Source: Litorimonas sp963972195 (GTDB taxonomy: Bacteria; Pseudomonadota; Alphaproteobacteria; Caulobacterales; Maricaulaceae). From it: a stretch of 64,000 nucleotides of DNA. The stretch is taken from positions 1 through 64,000 of the forward strand of contig CAXATH010000011.1 in the NCBI GenBank assembly GCA_963972195.1, given 5' to 3'. A program made the position numbers and the translations under genes. Under the pieces are notes generated by a model. That model was given only the letters and a program-made list of their open reading frames with translations. It searched no databases and had not been told where the DNA came from. Of the stretch, positions 50,919 through 59,485 are shown in pieces (positions within the stretch are counted from its first letter, which is position 1; each line of letters starts with the position of its first letter).

Positions 50919-52889
50919 ATGAGAACCGGAACGAAAAGTCATTTTTGGACGAAACCTTTCACCTATATGGCCGGAATATTTTTCGCCTTTATAATGATTT
51001 CATTTCAAAGCACTGCGTCTAACTCTGGAGAGACCGAGGTCATCAAAATTGACGACGTGTTCGGCGATCACATGGTCCTGCAGAGAGGCAAGCCAGTAAA
51101 ATTTCGAGGGACTGGTCCGAGCAATTCAGAATTAAAATTAGAGTTTGCTGGTGAGGTTCAAAAGGTAACCATTGACGAGTCACAGCGCTGGGAACTTAGT
51201 TTCCCGCCCGTTTCAGAACCGGGGCCGTTTGAGCTAAAGATCAATAATGAAGCGAAAATTTCCGATATCTTGATGGGGGATGTTTTCCTATGTTCCGGTC
51301 AATCGAATATGGAATTCCCAATATATCGCGCTCTGAATCCAGACCGAGAATTAGGTTCAGAACACGACTCGGACATACGGCTTTTGACAATTCCGAAAGA
51401 CACACATGTTCGTCCGCAAAATAATTTCAAAACACCGCAAAATTGGCAAATTGCATCTGCTGATACCTTGCACGATTTTTCGGCCGTCTGTTATTTCACG
51501 GCGCGGGACCTGAAAGCGGACGTGAATGCTCCGATTGGATTGATTGATGCCTCGTGGGGCGGCACACGAATCGAGTCGTGGATGAGCGCAGAGAGCCTGA
51601 GGGCCACCGGCAGTCGAGCCGACGATTTGGATCTTCTGGACATCTATCGCGAAGATTCGGCGGCAGGCCTAGCCGCCTTCGGCGAAAAATGGAACGCCTG
51701 GTGGCGCGCGCAAAACCCGTCCAAAGAACCAGTTTGGAGCGAACCGCTACAGTATAAATGGCGCCCAGTTCCTAATTTTACCAGTTGGAAGACTTGGGGA
51801 CGCCCATCTCTGCAAGATTACAACGGACAGGTTTGGTTTCGTACGAAAGTCGTCCTAACTCCTGAACAGGTTCAGGCCACACAGATTAATCTTGGCTCGA
51901 TTGATGAACTTGATCACGTCTGGATAAATGGTCAGCGTATTGGCTCTCAGTTCAACTGGGGAGGTGAAAGGCGTTACCCCATTCCGCCAAACCTTTTAAA
52001 GGTGGGCCCAAATGATATCGTGGTGAACGTGTTTAGCGCTTGGGACAAAGGGGGCATGTTCGGACCTGCGGATGCAATCACATTGACGGGTCTTAGCAGC
52101 GGAAAGGTGCCGCTACCAAATTGGTATTTTTACAAAGCTGATGCGCCCGGAATGGACGCCCCTCTCGCGCCCTGGGAATCTGTCACCGGGATTACGGGTA
52201 TTCATAACGCAATGATAGCGCCTCTTCGCGACATTGGCCTGAAAGGCGGCCTGTGGTATCAAGGGGAGTCCAACGCGGATGACGCGGAAGGCTACGGGCG
52301 ATATCTCATCGGGTTAATTGAGGGCTGGCACAAAGTGGTCAGTCACGGAGTCAAAACTCTCGTCATACAATTACCCGAATTTGGTAGCGCCGCGACGGAG
52401 CCCATTGATAGCGGGTGGGCTCAAATTCGCGAAGCGCAAAGGAAAGTGGCGACGAGCTCGCCCGATGTGGCTTTAGTTGTAACTTTAGGAGCGGGCGACC
52501 GGTATGATATCCACCCCCCAAACAAACAAGAAGTTGCCAGACGGACCGCCAACGCGGCGCGAACACTGTTTTATGGAAAAGATATACCGAACCCTAACCG
52601 AGAGCCATTGACCGCAAAGAAGGTCGCTGGAGAGATTGTAGTTGAGTTTTCCGGCAAAAAAAACAAATTGATAGCGTGGTCGTCAAACACTGTGATTGGC
52701 TTTGAACTCTGCAATGCAACATCTTGCCAGTTTTCAACAGCCAAAATAGATGGCAGTCGTCTGATCCTTCCGAACCCGGAAGGATTTGATCCGACCCGGG
52801 TGCGCTATAATTGGGCCGATGTACCCTTCGGAAATTTGGCTGATGAATCCGGGCGTCCGGTTGGTCCCTTCGAGATGGAAATTATTTAG
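50919..52889 (+). CDS. Sialate-O-acetylesterase-family SGNH esterase
   Basis: 656 residues. A hydrophobic N-terminal segment (~15-33) exports it. After a short beta domain, the SGNH core begins with GDVFLCSGQSNMEFP (residues ~120-134, nucleophile Ser in GQSNM) and continues with WYQGESNAD (~446) and YDIHPPNKQEV (~528), giving block V Asp and His. A beta-galactosidase-like jelly-roll sits inside (residues ~280-390). Related enzymes cleave acetyl esters from sialic acids and from xylan. The convergent GH115 gene makes acetylated xylan the likeliest substrate here; sialic acid metabolism genes are absent. Confidence 0.88.
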   Translation: MRTGTKSHFWTKPFTYMAGIFFAFIMISFQSTASNSGETEVIKIDDVFGDHMVLQRGKPVKFRGTGPSNSELKLEFAGEVQKVTIDESQRWELSFPPVSEPGPFELKINNEAKISDILMGDVFLCSGQSNMEFPIYRALNPDRELGSEHDSDIRLLTIPKDTHVRPQNNFKTPQNWQIASADTLHDFSAVCYFTARDLKADVNAPIGLIDASWGGTRIESWMSAESLRATGSRADDLDLLDIYREDSAAGLAAFGEKWNAWWRAQNPSKEPVWSEPLQYKWRPVPNFTSWKTWGRPSLQDYNGQVWFRTKVVLTPEQVQATQINLGSIDELDHVWINGQRIGSQFNWGGERRYPIPPNLLKVGPNDIVVNVFSAWDKGGMFGPADAITLTGLSSGKVPLPNWYFYKADAPGMDAPLAPWESVTGITGIHNAMIAPLRDIGLKGGLWYQGESNADDAEGYGRYLIGLIEGWHKVVSHGVKTLVIQLPEFGSAATEPIDSGWAQIREAQRKVATSSPDVALVVTLGAGDRYDIHPPNKQEVARRTANAARTLFYGKDIPNPNREPLTAKKVAGEIVVEFSGKKNKLIAWSSNTVIGFELCNATSCQFSTAKIDGSRLILPNPEGFDPTRVRYNWADVPFGNLADESGRPVGPFEMEII

Positions 52890-55800
52890 CCGTTCCAGCC
52901 TCAATAGCTTTGGATGGCAATGGACCCAAGTAGGAAGTAGGCAACCCATCCGCCTTAGTGATGACGAGGCGTTGGAACACGACGCCCGGGTCGACACGCC
53001 ACAATTTTACAGTGTGCGCGCCTGCTGAAGTAACGCGTAAGGTCGTCTTCCGCGTAAACCCGTTACTGGCCACAGCTTCGTTCCAAGCAGGGCTATCGGG
53101 CTGTGCAAATATATTAAGAGGCGATATCGGCCCATCATCAATCGAAGCCGCGAAGTTCAGTCCGCCCTCGCCCCAATAATCCAAGCTCGGCGCCGTTCTG
53201 ACAGAGAGATGATAGACACCCGCTTCCGGGAGAAAGACTTCATAGGCTAAGTGGGGCCCACCCTCACCTGGCTCCGAAGCTGGCGCCGTTACCGGATACG
53301 CTGCCACCCCTGACGCGGTGGGGGAAAGGTTATCTAAAACTTTCCATCGGATCCCTCCGTTGACGGCCGACGTAAACTCATTCGCCTCAATCGCGATACT
53401 ATTATTTCTCGGAATAAAGCCTGAAAAACTGACCGGGTATTTGACATTGTCCAACGGTAGAACAACGTTTTGAGTTGTCCCTTCTTCCCCTCTAATCTCT
53501 ATGATGGATTGGCTCTCTCCTTCTGGAACGGAATCCCAGTTCACAGATAGAGATATCTCCGCTTCCTTTTCTAGACTACCTTCAGATTGAGAGAGGTCCA
53601 CATAGTTCGAGAGGGACTTTGCCTCCCAACGGATTGGCTTCTGTCCGGTGTTAAAAAGGGTTATCACACGGTCTTCGCCGTAAGCCCGATCAAGTTGAGG
53701 AAGTTGAACGGTCTTTTTCTCGCCGAAATGGGCCATCTCATCTCCCTCCACAGACACACCCAAAACCCCTTGATCAGGAATCTCAAGGCGAGACAGTTTC
53801 GGGATATTATTCTGCTCAGGCTGTTGCCAATAGGTATATCCGATATGTGTTTGCGAGGCGAAATGGTTCCATTTCCCGTCCGCGATTTCAGAGTGATAAT
53901 ATTCGGTGAGCTCGGCATCTCGTGCAAACAGATCTTCGGTTCTATCCGCCCAGTCATTCGCACTTGCACGTTTCTGCTCGGCATAAAGCCGGTTTTTCTC
54001 AGCGGCAACATACAGGTGGTTTAGATTAGCACTCGCTTTAATCGGCCACCACACAAGTTGATCAAAAGCATCATGGTAATCACTGTCCAATTCAGCACGT
54101 AAATTATCTGCTCCTGTCTCTAACGCGCGCCATTCGTCGCCAACTCTGCCCGCTTCATCAAAATGTACAAGGCTGAACGTTCCGGGTTCAATCAGTTCTG
54201 GTTTTCGGCGGGAATTTAATTTGGTGTAGCCTTTTATCAAACCGCCAATTTGCTGCGCATGTTCGGACCCAAATTGACCGCTTGCCCACTCCGTGTAATA
54301 GTCGGGTACGGTCTCAAGGGTGATGAAATCCGTGTCCCAACCCATATCCAGGAAAAAACTTATCGGGAACTCCATCGGTTTCAAATCGCCCACATTTACG
54401 ATCCAAAGTTCGTCCGCCCCATATTCGCTCGCCATATGCATCTGTTCCCAGACACGTTCAATCTGCGTGGTATTTAACCATTTGTGATTGCGGGGGCCAC
54501 CAACATAATCGAAGTGGTAATATATCCCATACCCGCCTTCGCGCTCGCTTCCCAAATCGGGTAAACGTCTAATATTTCCCCAGTTATCATCAGAAAATAG
54601 TAAAATCACGTCCTCAGGCACACTCATGCCTTGGTCGTAATAATCCTGAACTTCTTTATAGAGCGCCCAAACTTGGGGCGTCTCATATGCAGGTTTTTGA
54701 GTCACATCTGCGATAATTTCCCGTTGGGTTTTCACAATATCCTCTAAAAGCGTTATAGCGGTGCCTTCTGTCATGGCTTCATCGCCGTCGCCGCGCATGC
54801 CGATAGTTACAAGAACTTCGTTATTCTTCATGCGCTCCATACCGCCGCGCCAAAAGTCTTTCAGAACCGCCTCATTTTTCGAGTAATCCCATGCGCCCTC
54901 TCCATATCTTTCCCACTCCACATGTGCACGCCCCAGGGGTTCGTGATGAGAGGTGCCGACAACAATTCCATAATTCCTCGCGAGGGCGGCATTGTCCGGA
55001 TCATCATCGTAATAGGCTTTCCCCCACATAGCGGGCCAAATATAATTCCCTTTTTGCCTTAGGATCAGTTCGAAAACCTCTGCGTAAAACTCATCTCCAA
55101 AGCCGCCAAATTTTTCATGTGCCCATCCATACAGGGCCGGGTTTTCATCATTCAGAAAGATACCGCGATATTTTACGTCGGGCCGGTCATCACGCTGTCC
55201 GGACGAAACGTATAAAACCTCTTTCTTTTGAACAGGAACGTCTGCCCACCAGTGCCAAGGTGAGACCCCCATTTTTTCGGAGAGATCATAAATACCGAAA
55301 ATCGTTCCGCGCTTGTCCGAGCCCGCAATGACCAGAGCACGGGTAACACCGTCCATAGGGTTGTCGACAACCGCATGAATGAAACCTTCCCAATTCCCTT
55401 CAATTGGTGAGACGTCAATTTTGCCTTCTTTAATCAAATCATCAATAAGATCGGATTTCCCGATTTCTCCGGCAATAATGGCGCGCTTCGGATCTGTAAC
55501 AATGTCACCACTAACAGCGGCCAGATCCTCTACCAGAGAGGCCCCGGCCAGTTGAATCCCAGGATCCGCCTCCAAGTCTATTTGGACGTCTGCTTGGATC
55601 CCCTCTACAATCAGGCCAAAGCCGTTTTCAATTTCTCTAGGGCAGATTTGAGCAAGGTCTTGGCAACCAGATCCGCTATATGAAACGGCTTTATGGGATT
55701 CGAGAGTTTTCCCTGTCTCAGGACCTGAATGCTTACATCCAGAAAAAACTATCACGGCAAAGGTGATTAGGAGAGTCAGAGTTTTGTCAAACGATCTCAT
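52882..55800 (-). CDS. GH115 xylan alpha-(4-O-methyl)glucuronidase, lipoprotein
   Basis: 972 residues from the ATG at 55800; the longer frame to 55941 is rejected because the lipoprotein signal MRSFDKTLTLLITFAVIVFSGC begins here. The lipobox FSGC gives Cys22, so it is lipid-anchored. GH115 signatures: EVLVTIGMRGDGDEAMTEG near ~335, VILLFSDDNWGNIRRLPDLG, YYHFDYVGGPRNHKWLNTT, QIERVWEQMHMASEYGADE, then LWIVNVGDLKPMEFPISFF. The C-terminal ~170 residues form a carbohydrate-binding or beta-sandwich domain. It removes GlcA or MeGlcA from xylan main or internal units. Overlaps the esterase gene by eight bases, convergently. Confidence 0.9.
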   Translation of the reverse strand: MRSFDKTLTLLITFAVIVFSGCKHSGPETGKTLESHKAVSYSGSGCQDLAQICPREIENGFGLIVEGIQADVQIDLEADPGIQLAGASLVEDLAAVSGDIVTDPKRAIIAGEIGKSDLIDDLIKEGKIDVSPIEGNWEGFIHAVVDNPMDGVTRALVIAGSDKRGTIFGIYDLSEKMGVSPWHWWADVPVQKKEVLYVSSGQRDDRPDVKYRGIFLNDENPALYGWAHEKFGGFGDEFYAEVFELILRQKGNYIWPAMWGKAYYDDDPDNAALARNYGIVVGTSHHEPLGRAHVEWERYGEGAWDYSKNEAVLKDFWRGGMERMKNNEVLVTIGMRGDGDEAMTEGTAITLLEDIVKTQREIIADVTQKPAYETPQVWALYKEVQDYYDQGMSVPEDVILLFSDDNWGNIRRLPDLGSEREGGYGIYYHFDYVGGPRNHKWLNTTQIERVWEQMHMASEYGADELWIVNVGDLKPMEFPISFFLDMGWDTDFITLETVPDYYTEWASGQFGSEHAQQIGGLIKGYTKLNSRRKPELIEPGTFSLVHFDEAGRVGDEWRALETGADNLRAELDSDYHDAFDQLVWWPIKASANLNHLYVAAEKNRLYAEQKRASANDWADRTEDLFARDAELTEYYHSEIADGKWNHFASQTHIGYTYWQQPEQNNIPKLSRLEIPDQGVLGVSVEGDEMAHFGEKKTVQLPQLDRAYGEDRVITLFNTGQKPIRWEAKSLSNYVDLSQSEGSLEKEAEISLSVNWDSVPEGESQSIIEIRGEEGTTQNVVLPLDNVKYPVSFSGFIPRNNSIAIEANEFTSAVNGGIRWKVLDNLSPTASGVAAYPVTAPASEPGEGGPHLAYEVFLPEAGVYHLSVRTAPSLDYWGEGGLNFAASIDDGPISPLNIFAQPDSPAWNEAVASNGFTRKTTLRVTSAGAHTVKLWRVDPGVVFQRLVITKADGLPTSYLGPLPSKAIEAGTAK

Positions 55801-56199
55801 GGAGCTGTCTCGCTTCAAAGTTATTTTTTTGTCAGGACTGCTGCACTGCCGATCCCATCTCCCCGCCTGAAAACCGCATTGGATATGCTCCAAGTTTCCC
55901 ACCTGGGTCACGTTCCGAGCAGTGTTTAAGACTCCTATCAATCATATGGAGACTTTGGTTTTCGACGAACTAAGCACCACACAGAATTATGACAACGCTG
56001 TCATTTCACAGGGGTAAAAAAATGTCAAGCTTTTGGAGATTTTCAGGTAATGGCAAGAGAATTCGCTTTGCTAGAAATAAAGCTTTTCAACTTCAAAGGC
56101 GGATTGCCCTACTCCAGTAAAACATAGGCCGTAATGCACCCTCTTCATCTCAGGTCTTAGTCTGGATGTGAATACGACGAAAAATCAGCTAATACGCTC
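55801..56199. other. Promoter region of GH115 and guaA downstream gap
   Basis: No supported gene in about 400 bases. It contains the imperfect palindrome at 55989-56004, listed separately, and A/T-rich stretches near 56010-56030. The nearest usable start to the left is GH115 at 55800, so most of this region is its leader and promoter. Confidence 0.5.
55989..56004. promoter_or_regulatory. LacI-type operator candidate upstream of GH115
   Basis: ATGACA-ACGC-TGTCAT: two perfect 6-base arms around a centre with CG, like many LacI-family operators. It lies about 190 bases upstream of the GH115 ATG. The regulator is not in this window. Confidence 0.45.
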
Positions 56200-57780
56200 T
56201 TATTCCCACTCAATAGTTCCTGGGGGTTTGGATGTGACGTCATAGACGACCCGGTTCACGCCGCGCACTTCATTGATGATCCGTGTTGCTGTTTCGCCTA
56301 AAAAGTCGTGTGAGTAAGGATAATAATCAGCTGTCATACCGTCTGTAGAGGTGACGGCCCTCAAGGCGAGCACATAATCATATGTCCGGCCATCGCCCAT
56401 AACGCCCACCGTTTTCACTGGTAGGATGACGGCAAAAGCTTGCCATATATCGTTGTACAGACCGTGTTTTCTGATTTGGTCGAGATAAATCGCGTCGGCT
56501 TCGCGCAAAATGTTAAGTCGTTCTGCGGTGATCTCTCCGGGGCATCGGATCGCTAGGCCAGGCCCGGGAAACGGATGGCGTTCCACAAAATCTGCATGAA
56601 GTCCCAATTCGCGGCCCAAAGCCCGGACTTCGTCCTTGAACAACTCGCGAAGAGGTTCGACGAGCTCAAGATCCATGCGCTCCGGTAGTCCCCCGACATT
56701 GTGGTGGGACTTGATAGTCACAGACGGTCCCCCATCAAAAGAAACGCTTTCGATTACATCAGGATAGAGCGTGCCTTGCGCCAGGAACTTTGCCCCGCCA
56801 ATAGATTTTGCTTCCCGTTCAAAAATATCGATAAAGGTTCCGCCGATAATTTTACGTTTTTTCTCGGGATCGCTGACACCTTCCAACAACCCTAAGAATT
56901 CGTCACCCGCATCCACATGAATAAGATTGATGTCGTAATGATCGCGAAAAAGAGATGTCACCTGTTCGCTTTCACCTTTTCGCATCATGCCGGTATCGAC
57001 ATAAACGCAAGTCAGTTGGTCCCCAATCGCTTCATGAATGAGAATGGCGGCGACTGAGCTGTCCACGCCTCCGGAAAGACCACAAATGACTTTTCCGTCG
57101 CCCACTTGTTTCTGAATGGCGGCAATCATCTCATCTTTAAAGGCGGACATAGTCCAGTCACCCTTGAAACCGGCAATGTTATGGGTGAAGTTTCGAAGAA
57201 TCATCGCCCCATTGCGAGTATGAACGACTTCCGGATGGAATTGCAGACCGTAAAAATGGCGACTCTCATCTGCGATGGCAGCGAAAGGCGCATTAGGAGA
57301 TTTACCAATAATTTCAAATCCTTCGGGGATTTTACTTACCCGGTCTCCGTGAGACATCCAGACGCGTTCATCTCCGCCGACTTTGATAAGGCCTGCAAAT
57401 AGGGGGGAGTCTTTAATAATATTCAGATCTGCCCGGCCAAACTCTTGCTCGTTTGAGGCCTCAACTGAACCGCCCAGTTGCGCGCACATGGTTTGCTGAC
57501 CGTAACAAATACCAAGCACCGGAACGCCAAGCGTCCAAATGGCTTCATCGGCTCGGGGCGTCCCCATCCCAGTTACACTGCTCGGCCCGCCGGATAAGAT
57601 AATCGCCTTTGGATTAAAGGATTTCAACAGCGCCGCATCCACCCGGTTATATGGATGAACTTCGGAATAGACGCCGCTTTCACGAACGCGCCGGGCAATC
57701 AGCTTGGTGACCTGAGACCCAAAATCGATAATCAGCAACTGCTCATGCTGTTCGGTGATGAGCTCATGCGTATCGGTCAT
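56200..57780 (-). CDS. guaA: GMP synthase (glutamine-hydrolysing)
   Basis: Final step of GMP synthesis from XMP. 526 residues from the ATG at 57780, which overlaps the rsmB-like stop (ATGA); a longer frame into the neighbour is rejected. Class I amidotransferase with catalytic Cys in LGICYGQQTM and His/Glu in QFHPEVVHT; ATP-PPase with CGLSGGVDSSVAA; C-terminal dimerisation domain ending in IEWE. It is in the order guaB, MAPEG, rsmB-like, guaA, with all four in one overlapping unit. Confidence 0.97.
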   Translation of the reverse strand: MTDTHELITEQHEQLLIIDFGSQVTKLIARRVRESGVYSEVHPYNRVDAALLKSFNPKAIILSGGPSSVTGMGTPRADEAIWTLGVPVLGICYGQQTMCAQLGGSVEASNEQEFGRADLNIIKDSPLFAGLIKVGGDERVWMSHGDRVSKIPEGFEIIGKSPNAPFAAIADESRHFYGLQFHPEVVHTRNGAMILRNFTHNIAGFKGDWTMSAFKDEMIAAIQKQVGDGKVICGLSGGVDSSVAAILIHEAIGDQLTCVYVDTGMMRKGESEQVTSLFRDHYDINLIHVDAGDEFLGLLEGVSDPEKKRKIIGGTFIDIFEREAKSIGGAKFLAQGTLYPDVIESVSFDGGPSVTIKSHHNVGGLPERMDLELVEPLRELFKDEVRALGRELGLHADFVERHPFPGPGLAIRCPGEITAERLNILREADAIYLDQIRKHGLYNDIWQAFAVILPVKTVGVMGDGRTYDYVLALRAVTSTDGMTADYYPYSHDFLGETATRIINEVRGVNRVVYDVTSKPPGTIEWE

Positions 57781-59075
57781 TTCGTTCTCTCCATCACAGC
57801 AAAGAAGAAGCCGTCGGTATTTGTGGCCGCCGGAGTTAAAGTGAGCGTGCATCCATCCGCAGACCAGGGCTTGGGCGCGTCGACGCCGAATTTTTCTTCC
57901 CAAACTTCTCCGGCTGACAACAGAGTGAAATTCTCGTTCTCTTCTAGAAAGGCGTAAACTTGGGCTTCGTTCTCTTCGGCGAGCATGGAGCATGTGACGT
58001 AAAACAGCAGTCCTCCCTCTGGTTTCACAAAGCCTTTTGCACTTTTCAGGACTGATCGCTGCTCATTATTGCGGCGCTCTAAAGCTTCCTCGGATAATCG
58101 CCATTTGGCGTCCGGTTTACGCCGCCACGTTCCTACGCCGGTGCAAGGCGCATCAACTAAAACGCGGTCCATCTTGCCCACTAAATCTTTGAGACTTTCG
58201 GAGGGCGGTTCGCGAACCTCTATCACAGAAGCCCCTGCCCGTTGCGCGCGCTGATAGAGCGGGGAAAGCCGGCGCTTATCAATATCGAAACCAAAGACTT
58301 GCCCCTGATTTTCCATATCGGCCGCCATTGCGAGGGATTTACCTCCGCCTCCGGCGCAGTAATCTAGGACTTTCTCGCCTGGTTTTGCATCCACCAGAAG
58401 ACTTACAATTTGTGAGCCTTCATCCTGAATTTCAATTTTTCCAGTTTGGTATTCCGCTTCGATTTGGACATTAGGCAGACGGGAGCTGCCCTCAAGTGCT
58501 TCGACGCGAAGCCCGATAGGAGAAATCTCCGTTTTCTTAAGTCCCTTTGTTTTCATCGAGGAGAGAACTTTATCCCGCTTGGCCTTAATCGTATTTACTC
58601 TCAAATCCAGCGGCGGCCGCGCCGTCAAAGCTTTTCCTTCTGCGACGGCCATTTCGTCAAAATTGGTTTCAAACATGGGCCAAAGCCATTCCGGAACGTC
58701 TGACTTTACCCAATCAGGCGCCGACTCAAGCTTAATTGAACCGTTAAGTTTGCTTTGTTCGTCGGAGCTCAAGGTCTGAGGGGCGTGTTTGTCAGCCGCA
58801 AAATCTTCCATTAGCTCTTTAACGTTATGACCGCCCATGAAAACAGCTGCCCCAAGCGCGAGGGCTCTGGGGGTTTCGTCGCCCATTCGGTACCCGATAG
58901 AGCTTTTGCAGCGAAGAGCGTCATGGACATAATTTCCAATCGCTGAACGGTCTTTTGACCCCGCAAAACGGTGGGCTTTGCCCCAGTCACGAAGCGCCAT
59001 CGTGGCGGGTGTTTTGCGGTCCAGAATATCCTCGAGGACTTCCGCCGCGGCCTGTATGCGTCCGCCGAGCCTCAT
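57777..59075 (-). CDS. RsmB/NOP-family rRNA m5C methyltransferase
   Basis: A 432-residue SAM-dependent RNA cytosine-C5 methyltransferase. A short helical N-terminal part (residues ~1-75, related to a NusB-like domain) and PUA-like/ferredoxin part precede the Rossmann core: LDYCAGGGGKSLAMA, VLVDAPCTGVGTWRRKPD with the PC Cys and YVTCSM with the second catalytic Cys. In alphaproteobacteria this gene sits between guaB and guaA. rsmB-type rRNA targets are inferred from the family. Overlaps guaA and MAPEG genes by four bases each. Confidence 0.88.
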   Translation of the reverse strand: MRLGGRIQAAAEVLEDILDRKTPATMALRDWGKAHRFAGSKDRSAIGNYVHDALRCKSSIGYRMGDETPRALALGAAVFMGGHNVKELMEDFAADKHAPQTLSSDEQSKLNGSIKLESAPDWVKSDVPEWLWPMFETNFDEMAVAEGKALTARPPLDLRVNTIKAKRDKVLSSMKTKGLKKTEISPIGLRVEALEGSSRLPNVQIEAEYQTGKIEIQDEGSQIVSLLVDAKPGEKVLDYCAGGGGKSLAMAADMENQGQVFGFDIDKRRLSPLYQRAQRAGASVIEVREPPSESLKDLVGKMDRVLVDAPCTGVGTWRRKPDAKWRLSEEALERRNNEQRSVLKSAKGFVKPEGGLLFYVTCSMLAEENEAQVYAFLEENENFTLLSAGEVWEEKFGVDAPKPWSADGCTLTLTPAATNTDGFFFAVMERTK

Positions 59076-59485
59076 AACGCCGCCAAACGAGAAAAGGCGA
59101 GCAATGTCATCACAAGAATAGAAAAAGAACTAATAAAAAAGGCTCCAAACCGATAAGGAAAGATAACATTCTTCGTGAGCTGTACTAAAGCGTGCAAAAT
59201 ACGCGCAATTACGAAAACCCAGGCGGCAATCAGAACAAGCTGAGTGACACCATTCGTAACAAAAAAGAACAGGCAAAGCGCGTAAAACAAAACAGGCACT
59301 TCAAACTGGTTTTTAAAGTTATCACCTGCATTGACAACATGGGTCGGAAACCCCGTTTTACGAATTTCCGAAATGCCTTGTTTGGCAATTCGGCTCGCCC
59401 GCGACCAAGCGAGCCAAAACAAAATGGCGACCGACAAGCTGATTTGCACCAGCATCGGCCAGAAGATTTCATATCCCATAGTCAT
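59072..59485 (-). CDS. MAPEG family membrane protein
   Basis: A 137-residue membrane protein with four helices, matching the MAPEG fold (membrane-associated eicosanoid/glutathione proteins). The VNAGDNFKNQFEVPVLFYALCL stretch and the A-R-I-L-H segment are typical. Bacterial members may be glutathione-dependent; substrate unknown. TAATG overlap with guaB and four-base overlap with the rsmB-like gene. Confidence 0.85.
   Translation of the reverse strand: MTMGYEIFWPMLVQISLSVAILFWLAWSRASRIAKQGISEIRKTGFPTHVVNAGDNFKNQFEVPVLFYALCLFFFVTNGVTQLVLIAAWVFVIARILHALVQLTKNVIFPYRFGAFFISSFSILVMTLLAFSRLAAL

Noticed and set aside
50919..52889. Sialic acid catabolism locus
   Set aside because: No sialidase, nanA, nanE or transporter genes are present; the adjoining GH115 points to xylan.
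55801..55941. N-terminal extension of the GH115 gene
   Set aside because: It precedes a perfect lipoprotein signal peptide, so it cannot be part of the mature design; the ATG at 55800 is used.
57781..57993. N-terminal extension of guaA into the upstream gene
   Set aside because: It overlaps the rsmB-like coding sequence out of frame and is Arg-rich; the ATG at 57780 gives the usual GuaA start and an ATGA overlap.
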